Shown piece after piece: positions 57,646 to 64,000 of a stretch of DNA of 64,000 nt; the stretch's first letter is position 1; every line of letters begins with the position of its first letter. The DNA is from Rhipicephalus microplus (taxonomy: Eukaryota > Arthropoda > Arachnida > Ixodida > Ixodidae). Below the pieces are notes generated by a model. It did not search any database and was not told the origin of the DNA. It saw only the letters and a program-made list of their open reading frames with translations. Position numbers and translations under genes: made by a program. The DNA is taken from contig NC_134705.1 of the NCBI RefSeq assembly GCF_043290135.1, positions 60,663,771 through 60,727,770 on the forward strand, given 5' to 3'.

Positions 57646-57857
57646 ATATTGGAAAAATAAAATATGGACAGTGTGCCGTAAATGGCAGAGAACTTAAGCT
57701 GAAAATTTACCTTTTTTTCCATTAAGATAGAATTTATCGAAGTAGAGGCATTAGGCCAACATAAAAAAAGAAAAAGGGTTTTTTTTTTTTGTCGAGCCTG
57801 GTGGCATACTTGTCACCACCCCGTTATAAAGGGGACGCTCATAGCATCCATCCATCC

Positions 57858-58273
57858 TGCGCTTTTCTCGCGTCGTCTACTTGCCTCTGGGCGGGTAAAT
57901 GATTCGACCGCGCTCAGGTTTACCGCTGTAGTCTTTTCAATTATGTTGTTGACGTCGAGAAACTTGCACGTGTAATCTACAAGCGCAAACCACGCAGCCG
58001 ATACAGAGCGTGGGTTTCGCGGCCACTTCTTGCGAGGTGGGCGCGCTTGTCACACGAAAAATAGTTTAGAGGAATCTCTCCCGCAGACCAGTAGGTGGCA
58101 ACAACCCTGCGTGTGTCGCTCGCAGATTTGTTATTCATTTTCGATTGCAATAGTATTTTAAAGAGTGGAAGTCAATGCAGTTTTTATGCAGTGCGGCAGA
58201 AGAATGCAATAAAGTACAAGACTACAAGACTGGTGGCTTGATACAAGTTTATTGGAAACAGTACATTAAAACA
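57858..58273 (-). other. 3' flank of the H transposase relic
   Basis: Belongs to element H between the LINE 2 tail and the stop codon of the THAP relic. A minus-strand polyA signal (AATAAA, bases 58253-58248) lies 21 bases past the stop. No other gene. Confidence 0.5.
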
Positions 58274-58853
58274 TTACATAACACAGGGCTTCACCTTCCT
58301 GTCCATTTTCAGCAGAAAATGGACACGCGTAATGCTGTAGAACCTGACAACCGATGTTGTTAAAGAAGCTGAATGCTCACTGCAGCCAATTTGTGGCACA
58401 TTGGCTGCTAGGTGCAAAAAATCCTTCACTACTTCGGTGTGCAAGCGCGTGGTGCTAAATACACGAGTCTATCTTAAAGGGTTTTGATTAGACTGTATGG
58501 ACGGACAGGGAGGTAAAGAAGGCCCCCCATGTCCCACTTTTTACACGCTTCTGCTGGCAATTTGTCCGTCACACTATCTCGTGTCACGAGGCAGGCATAC
58601 TTGCAAGCTTCGCATTAGGTTGAGAAGATCCGCTTCCTGGCTACATATCCTGCAATATAATAGGTGAGGCGGTCATCACTGCGTTCTTAAACGTAGTCAG
58701 CGTGGTCAATCGCAACCTCTGCTGCTTCGACAGGTAGTGTAACGTCGTCACAAGCTGGTGCTTCATTTTCAGACGGGGAGGTGCACGAAAAAGAGATAGT
58801 CTTTCACCGCAGGACTTGTAGCCGGCGTCGCAACCTGGCACAAAGAACCACAT
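58274..58853 (-). pseudogene. THAP transposase relic of element H with internal deletion
   Basis: On the minus strand ATG at 58853 begins a THAP start (MWFFVPGCDAGYKS, LSLFRAPPR); the first zinc Cys is replaced by Phe. After about 40 codons the sequence passes, with a frameshift, straight to the C-terminal region (YYIAGYVARK near 58672-58643, CEACKYACLV, KLPAEACKKWDMGGLLY) and ends ITRVHFLLKMDRK before TAA 58276-58274. The RNase-H-like catalytic core is absent. A joined N- and C-terminus without the core recalls internally deleted P elements that act as repressors, but stops here make a protein unlikely. Confidence 0.7.
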
Positions 58854-59420
58854 CTGCGTTTTTTTTTTCCGTCGACGGCATTCTTCAGAGCGGTTCAAAA
58901 ATCGACGACAACCGCTGACATCATCTCCTTCAAGAAATCGGGAAGTGATAGAAAAAGCAGGCCGTACTTCGCGAACAGCGACCGCTAACTTGCGCTGCTC
59001 CGTCACGTACGAGACACGAGCAACACATGCTCACAGTCGGCACATGCCAACAGCGCCCCAGACTGACGCGCCAAATTTCCCCCCAGCGGCGAGAACGCGC
59101 AGAGGGGCCTCGCTAGGCAAGAGGCCGCCGCCTCAGTCATCACACCTCCCCACTCTAGCCACCCTAGTTTGGCAACTTTCAACATCTCGGTCGTTGCCAT
59201 TGTTGTGAACAAATGAACAGCGACCTTTTTATACGTTTATTCATTCAAAATGCTCACGCACTTACATTTCACACAATATTTCATTTATTTACTTTCATGG
59301 TATTCTGAAGTAGTATTAGCCTTAGTATGAGGAGCTTTTATTTTAAATTTTATGGCTTCGGGCTAGCCGCTTGAAGACACAAGCTAAGGCGCCTTTTTCG
59401 AACAGTGTTTTCAATAATAT

Positions 59421-59617
59421 CTGGTGTTACGAAGTGATAATGAAAGGCACCGAAATATCAATGACCTAGAGTCCATTAACGTGCACGAATATCTCACAGT
59501 AGACGGATGTTTACCATTTCACCTCGACTGCAATGTGACCTCTGCGGTGGGGATGGAACCCGCCAACTTCGAGTCAGCAGCCGAGCACCTGAGCCACTGC
59601 TCTACCGCAGTGGACTC
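59421..59617 (-). repeat. Diverged tRNA-derived SINE
   Basis: In reverse complement the head reads GCGGTAGAGCAGTGGCTCAG, CTCGGCTGCTGACTCG and a B box GGGTTCCATCCC; the body keeps ATTCGTGCACGTTAATGGAC, matching the SINE body motif CACGTTAAAGAACCCC in altered form, and ends GTAACACCAG. Old copy, no target duplication found. Confidence 0.65.
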
Positions 59618-59787
59618 CGAGGTGTTCCTGTTAGTGGATGTAGTTCTCTGTTGGCTTTGCTCATTGAGTTCGCTCGAGCTTTAGCGCAAGATTAAACGGA
59701 ACGCTTATAAAATTAAGAAATGCTAACATGTATGAACTGAAATTCAAGCATGACGCAGCCGCTTCAAAGGGAGTGCACATATCGGAA

Positions 59788-59853
59788 GTGTGCGTGTGTG
59801 TGTGCGTGTGTGTGCGTGCGTGCGTGCGTGTGTGCGTGTGTGTGTGTGTGTGT
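59788..59853. repeat. (GT)n microsatellite
   Basis: About 66 bases of GT with interspersed GC (TGCGTGTG). Confidence 0.9.
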
Positions 59854-61140
59854 TCAGAGGGTAGGAGGTTCGAGCCCCCATTTCCCGAAGTTTTTCACTC
59901 TCGCATGCACATATTTTACACGTGGTACTACATATAGAAACACCCAAGCGAGCATTGGAAATCATATGGCTCAATTACCATCCCAATAAAAAATTTCTGC
60001 TACGTTATAATGTGCTTTCGTCTCATACACACGCGGCACACACACGAACATGCGCGCACATACACAAAGTAACAAAAACAACCGTACAAGAACAACAATT
60101 AGGAGAGGGGCTTGTCGCTGGGAGGATCAGTTGGCAATATAAGGCCCCCATATGTAGCGTGGACCAGAAACAAGGTGTCGATAAAAAAAAAGTAATCAAT
60201 AGACCCGGGAAACTTCGATTGTTCGTACAACAGAACTGAAAACGAGGAACAAAAAAAATGAGACGATGCTCTACTAACAACTGACATTCTATTTGCGTGC
60301 GCACGACCAAATAATCAGCCAAATGCGGCCAGGCGCGAACAGACGGTGATTGCGCCGGAAATCGAACTTATACGTGTTTGCTCGGTATTTTCGTTTTCCC
60401 TGATTTATTTTTTTATCAATATTTTATGCGGGTGTATTAAAGGCGCACAGAACCGAAGCTTTTATTTTGAGAAAATACTCCCAACGCGCAATATATACTG
60501 GCTGTCCTAGCTAGCATGGAACAATAGTTAAAAATATTTAAATAACCATGTGCTTCTTTAAAGTTCGAAATGAATTTTTTATAAGTGGTTGTGTGCACAT
60601 ACATGTATTTTTTTCGTGCCTTAAGCGCTAATACGCATATCGGCGACATATTAACTTCGTGTTGCAAGCCAAAATTAAGAATTCACTTGTGTAATTCTTC
60701 CTCGTTGTTTCTTCCGAGAAAAAACATGGCTAATATGAGAGAGACGCACACTCGAGCGGCGCTGCTCGAACGCTTCCGAGCTTTATTTGCTGAAATGACA
60801 TTGAAGCGTTCGTCCACCACCGCGTGGTACAGGGCACCCTCATGAAATTGCGGTACAGGGTTTCACGCTTGGTCATGCACGCGACAGAAGCGTGTTGTGG
60901 TGCGATCCCATCAAACAGCTTCAAGCCTGAACAAACGCAGTCACCTATCAATAAAACAAAACTCGAAAACTATTGAAAACAATGAGTCAAAAGCTCTCGA
61001 AAACTAACATTTTCAAACACTCCTTTTTTTCCCGTAGCATAGCTGATTGGAACTAATTATTCGTAGCTAGTTTACGCAGTACAGATGCTATGAATGCTTT
61101 CAGTAAATGAATATGTCATTGCTTTTTGCACATCTTTTTT
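59854..61140. other. No gene recognised
   Basis: AT-rich with short ORFs. A B-box-like GAGGTTCGAGCCCCC at 59867-59881 just after the microsatellite could be a fragment of a tRNA-like head, without further support. Confidence 0.4.
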
Positions 61141-61184
61141 AGATGCGGAAGCATCTTATACTCGCGCCTTGTAGTGCGCCGTCC

Positions 61185-61432
61185 GCACCGCTTCTCGAAC
61201 ATTCGACAGCTGACGCGCGCGCATGCGCCGTCGCGCCGTCGCCCACTCTTCCACCATCTGTGCATCCCTTCCTCCTCTACACACCGCGCGCGCTTCACTC
61301 CTCCACCATCTGTGCACCCTTCCTCCTCTACACACCGCGTTCGACATCTACAATTCTCCTGATTCTCCAGTGGACGCGCATGTGGCGTCGCGCTTCGAGA
61401 ACATTCAACAGCTGACAGTGCATGCGCCGTCG
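61185..61432. repeat. Interleaved direct repeats
   Basis: Pair 1: 61185-61237 and 61389-61432 (GAACATTC, ACAGCTGAC, GCATGCGCCGTCG). Pair 2: about 61248-61294 and 61302-61341 (CCACCATCTGTGCA, CCCTTCCTCCTCTACACAC, CGCG). Confidence 0.7.
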
Positions 61433-61437
61433 TGCTG

Positions 61438-61475
61438 TATATATACTCAAGGTCGGCGCTCGCTCGCTCAGTTGC
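61438..61475 (+). promoter_or_regulatory. Candidate TATA/initiator core promoter
   Basis: TATATATA at 61438-61445 and an arthropod-type initiator TCAGTT at 61468-61473, with the A 32 bases from the first T, the canonical spacing. An ATG with a 46-codon frame follows at 61526. Function is inferred from spacing only. Confidence 0.4.
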
Positions 61476-61525
61476 CGCTCGTCGGTTGGTTTGTACGGCG
61501 CGTCGACGTCCAAGGTCGCGGTGAA

Positions 61526-61666
61526 ATGAATTCCAACAAATCCACAAACACAATGATCGACGTCCCTTCGACCAGCGCCGCCCTTTCGCATACGTGTGTA
61601 CGTGTTCACTCATTTAACACCCCCTCCTACAACCACGTTAACCAATTTAGCCATCGACCCAAGTAA
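61526..61666 (+). CDS. Small ORF downstream of the candidate promoter
   Basis: 46 codons from ATG 61526 (context GTGAAATGA), Ser/Thr/Asn-rich (MNSNKSTNTMIDVPSTSAA). It runs into the 61-bp tandem repeat and stops there. It could be a first exon or a chance ORF. No family recognised. Confidence 0.2.
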   Translation: MNSNKSTNTMIDVPSTSAALSHTCVRVHSFNTPSYNHVNQFSHRPK

Positions 61667-61760
61667 GTCGCAATTTAACACCCCATTTCACAACCACGTT
61701 AACCAATTTAGCCATCGACCCAAGTAAGTCGCACTTTAACACCCCGTTAACCAATTATAT
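61613..61760. repeat. 61-bp tandem repeat, about 2.4 copies
   Basis: Units start at 61613, 61674 and 61735 with TTTAACACCCC; each continues ACAACCACGTTAACCAATT and CATCGACCCAAGTAAGTCGCA. The third unit is truncated. Confidence 0.9.
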
Positions 61761-62030
61761 GCTCCGCATCCTCCTCAGTGTTCCCCCGAGGGAAGCTGCG
61801 GGCAATTTTTTTTTATTCTGCTAATACGTCAGTTGGACTTATATTATTGCTGTGCTTTCAAAATATTGTGTAATTCTTGCTTCAAATCGTTCGTCTCTAC
61901 AACATAGTTTTTCATCCCGTCCATGTCAATTGTCTAAAGGATTGTTTCTTTCATTTTCTTTGATATCTGTTTGCATTGTATTTTTCTGTCCCTCCTGCTT
62001 AAACGCTTACTGGGTCCGCAATATCTAGTG

Positions 62031-62032
62031 AA

Positions 62033-62063
<31 letters not shown>

Positions 62064-62064
62064 A
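62031..62064. repeat. (AATA)n microsatellite
   Basis: Eight and a half units of AATA. Confidence 0.95.
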
Positions 62065-62180
62065 CGCTTGAAAGCGCTTCATAGTCGATCGTGAACGGGC
62101 GTAGATCTATTTTAGGTATGATTGAATCTTGCCGTGCACTCATTAAAGCTGTATGTATTTATCATGGTCGATTATTATAT

Positions 62181-62466
62181 TGTTACGAATAAATATAGCA
62201 CCTGGTACTATATAAACTCTTAATTTAGGGCGAACTTGTGCCCGTAAACTCAAAGCTAAAATTGGTCAGCCAAGAATGCCTCTTGCTCGCTGACTCCAAC
62301 TTCGTCGGTCTCTTCTTCTGCCCCTCGAGTCTCGTGCCGGTCCCGTGGCGTAGCATCGTGGCGCGTGCAGGACGGCGTTCCATGGCGTGGCTTTCTTGCT
62401 ACTTGCTTGGCGGCTTTTACGAACGCGAATTGTGGCAGCGTCTTCTGCGATGTTCGAGCTGTGGCA
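62181..62466 (-). mobile_element. 3' LTR of a Ty3/gypsy element
   Basis: On the minus strand the 286-bp segment starts TGCCACAGC (62466) and ends TTCGTAACA (62181), the TG...CA form of LTRs. A purine-rich tract, AGGAGGGGGAC in minus orientation (62480-62470), sits just before it, as expected for the polypurine primer. A TATA-like TTTATATAG lies near 62215. It follows the pol gene at the correct end. The matching 5' LTR is outside the window. Confidence 0.6.
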
Positions 62467-62545
62467 TTAGTCCCCCTCCTAGCACGCATCGCCCCGATGC
62501 GTAGAGCCGGCTGACAGTTTCTAAACAATAGGACTTGTCCTTGTG

Positions 62546-64000
62546 TTAGACGACGTGAGTCAGTTCACTTGTTGAGTTCCTGTCGTAGTACGGTTTCATC
62601 CGTACTACATGTACAACTTCCGGGAGATTCCGGCGTCGTGTTGTGCATACTTGACCTTCAGGGATCACTTCGTAGTTTAATGGGCCTAGCTGACGAAGAA
62701 CCCTGTAAGGGCCAAAATAGCGCCGCATAAGCTTTTCGGATAGGCCACGTGCACGTACAGGCGTCCAGACCCACACTTGGTCTCCAGGGGAGTACTGAGC
62801 ATCCCTTCGTCTTAGATTGTAACGGTGCGCGTCGACATCCTGCTGTTGAATGATGCGGTTCCGTTCTAGTTGTCGCGCCTCTTCTGCCCTTTCTACATAT
62901 TCGCTTATGTCAGGGTCCTCTTCATTCGTGCTGTTGACAGGCAGCATTGCGTCTAATGTCGTTATTACTGTCCGACCATAAACAAGTTGAAATGGCGTGA
63001 AGTGGGTTGTCTCTTGTACTGCGGTATTGTATGCAAATGTAGCATACGGTAATATGGCGTCCCAAGTCCGATGCTCGACGTCCACATACATCGCGATCAT
63101 GTCAGCAAGCGTCCTGTTCAGCCTTTCAGTTAACCCGTTAGTTTGCGGATGGTATGCGGTAGTTTTTTTGTGGTCGGTGTGCGTTAGCTTCATGACAGAC
63201 TGTATTAGCCTGGCAGTGAACGCAGTTCCTTTGTCAGTTATAAGGACTTAAGGTGCGCCATGTCGCAGCACTATCTGGGTCACAAAAAACTGAGCCACTC
63301 AATTTGCCGTTCCTTTTGTGAGAGATGACGTCTCGGCATACCGGGTCATGTAGTCGGTTGCTACAACTATCCAGCGCTTCCCAAACGATGACATAGGAAA
63401 TGGTCCTAGCAAATCCATTCCGACCTGCTCAAACGGGATTTTCGGTGGCTCTATCGGTTTTAAAAGACCTGCTGGTTTTAGGGGTGGTACTTTGCGTCTT
63501 TGGCATTCTCGACTTGATCTTACGTAATGCTGTACTGAATCCATCAATTTTGGCCAGTAATATCTCTGGCGGATTCTTGCCAAAGTCCTACTAATGCCCA
63601 AGTGACCTGCCGATGGGTCATCATGATACGCTTCTAAAATTTCCGCTCGCAGTGATGATGGTATCAGCAGTAGGAACGTTTCACCGGTGTGTGGAAAGTT
63701 TCTCTTGTAGGGAACGTTGTTGCGGAGGACGTAGGAACGTAGTCCACGGACGAAAGCTCGCGGTACTTCGACTTGCTGCCCCTCTAAGTATTGAATGAGC
63801 AGAAGTAATTCTGGGTCCATTCGCTGATCATGAGCCATCTCCGACACATTCACAGCTCCAAGAAACGCGGAGTCTTGTTCATGCTCAGGAGACAAGGTCT
63901 GGACTGGTGCTCGTGACAAGCAGTCCGCGTCATTGTGCTTGTGGCCAGACTTGTAGACTACGGTGTTGTCATATTCTTGTAGACGCAGGCTCCATCTAGC
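62546..64000 (-). pseudogene. Ty3/gypsy pol, RNase H end and integrase, two nonsense codons
   Basis: Runs from the window edge on the minus strand. The first codons read RWSLRLQEYDNTVVYKSG and HNDADCLSRAP, the end of the RNase H domain. The integrase zinc domain (HDDPSAGHLG ... SSRECQRR) has Ser for the first Cys of the expected CxxC. The catalytic triad is present: GMDLLGPFP, LITDKGTAF, LTERLNRTL. The tail YFGPYRVLRQLGPLNYEVIPE is typical of gypsy integrases. One frame throughout, with stops TGA at 63301-63299 (after GTAN) and TAA at 63250-63248 (after RHGAP). Integrase would insert the element's DNA. This copy is inactive unless read through. Confidence 0.9.

Larger units (their letters stand above)
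52930..57857 (+). mobile_element. LINE 2, apparently intact non-LTR retrotransposon
   Basis: Two long intact ORFs overlap (ORF1 53297-54322; ORF2 frame open from 54235 to 57645). The 3' region has a T-run at 57779-57791, a small hairpin CCCCGTTATAAAGGGG (57822-57837) and ends in CATCCATCCATCC (57845-57857), a short tandem repeat typical of LINE tails. The 5' end lies somewhere between the end of H similarity (about 52930) and the ORF1 start. I could not identify a target duplication. Intact ORFs in a window otherwise full of relics suggest recent insertion. Confidence 0.82.
52820..59166 (-). mobile_element. P-like DNA transposon H, internally deleted, with LINE 2 inside
   Basis: Inverted ends of 31 bp with one mismatch: left 52820-52850 (TAGGGTGGCTAGAATGGGG...), right 59136-59166 (reverse complement TAGGGTGGCTAGAGTGGGG...). 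Weaker similarity continues inward for about 100 bp (GCGCGTTC, GCCGC, GGGGCGCTGT). Flanks are a 7-bp near-duplication GTTCGGC (52813-52819) and GTTTGGC (59167-59173). The only gene is a minus-strand THAP relic (58274-58853). A LINE occupies most of the interior. Without it the element would be about 1.4 kb. Confidence 0.75.

Noticed and set aside
59744..59989. Cys/Val-rich ORFs across the (GT)n repeat on both strands
   Set aside because: They are translations of a microsatellite.
1..64000. CRISPR arrays, bacterial operons, phage genes
   Set aside because: No spaced direct-repeat arrays, no ribosome binding sites, and all coding content is eukaryotic mobile-element type with introns.

Overview
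The window is eukaryotic, repeat-dense DNA and most resembles an ixodid tick genome. I infer this from the content: tRNA-derived SINEs of the type known in ticks (Ruka-like), intron-containing THAP/P-superfamily transposases, Mutator-like transposases and non-LTR retrotransposons typical of ticks. The assignment rests on pattern recognition, not on a search. I see no bacterial-type features (operons, ribosome binding sites, CRISPR) and no convincing single-copy host gene. Nearly every coding stretch comes from a mobile element.

Layout. 1-2766: Mutator-like DDE transposase gene, intact, right end at a TTAA. 2851-3035: old SINE. 3290-4430: LINE fragment with zinc knuckles. 4431-9595: mostly gene-free. 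9596-12925: decayed P-like element C with a THAP domain. 13398-14313: unrecognised ORFs. 14956-15440: one SINE inside another, both with exact target duplications. 16476-31736: an unrecognised decayed coding segment split by a 12.7-kb nest, in which P-like element A (17407-30132, 8-bp duplication) carries in an intron a TTAA-flanked element E (19458-27268), which itself carries P-like element B (21811-27049, perfect 8-bp duplication). 31737-36545: decayed LINE containing two younger SINEs. 37180-40700: P-like element D, nine exons. 42600-43140: Ty3/gypsy gag-integrase remnant. 46142-48917: Mutator-like element F with TTAA flanks and inverted ends. 52820-59166: P-like element H, internally deleted, with an apparently intact LINE inserted in it (ORF1 53297-54322, ORF2 about 54235-57645). 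59421-62064: old SINE, microsatellites, tandem repeats and a TATA/initiator site. 62181-64000: 3' LTR and pol end of a Ty3/gypsy element on the minus strand, running off the window.

How it fits together. The insertions give a relative chronology (host segment, then A, then E, then B; LINE 3, then SINEs; H, then LINE 2). Three TTAA-bounded elements share an end motif, which suggests that the Mutator-like proteins mobilise elements with TTAA targets. Members of the A/B/D/H group share intron positions. The intact LINE has two overlapping -1 slippery heptamers exactly where ORF1 and ORF2 overlap, so ORF2 may be made by ribosomal frameshifting.
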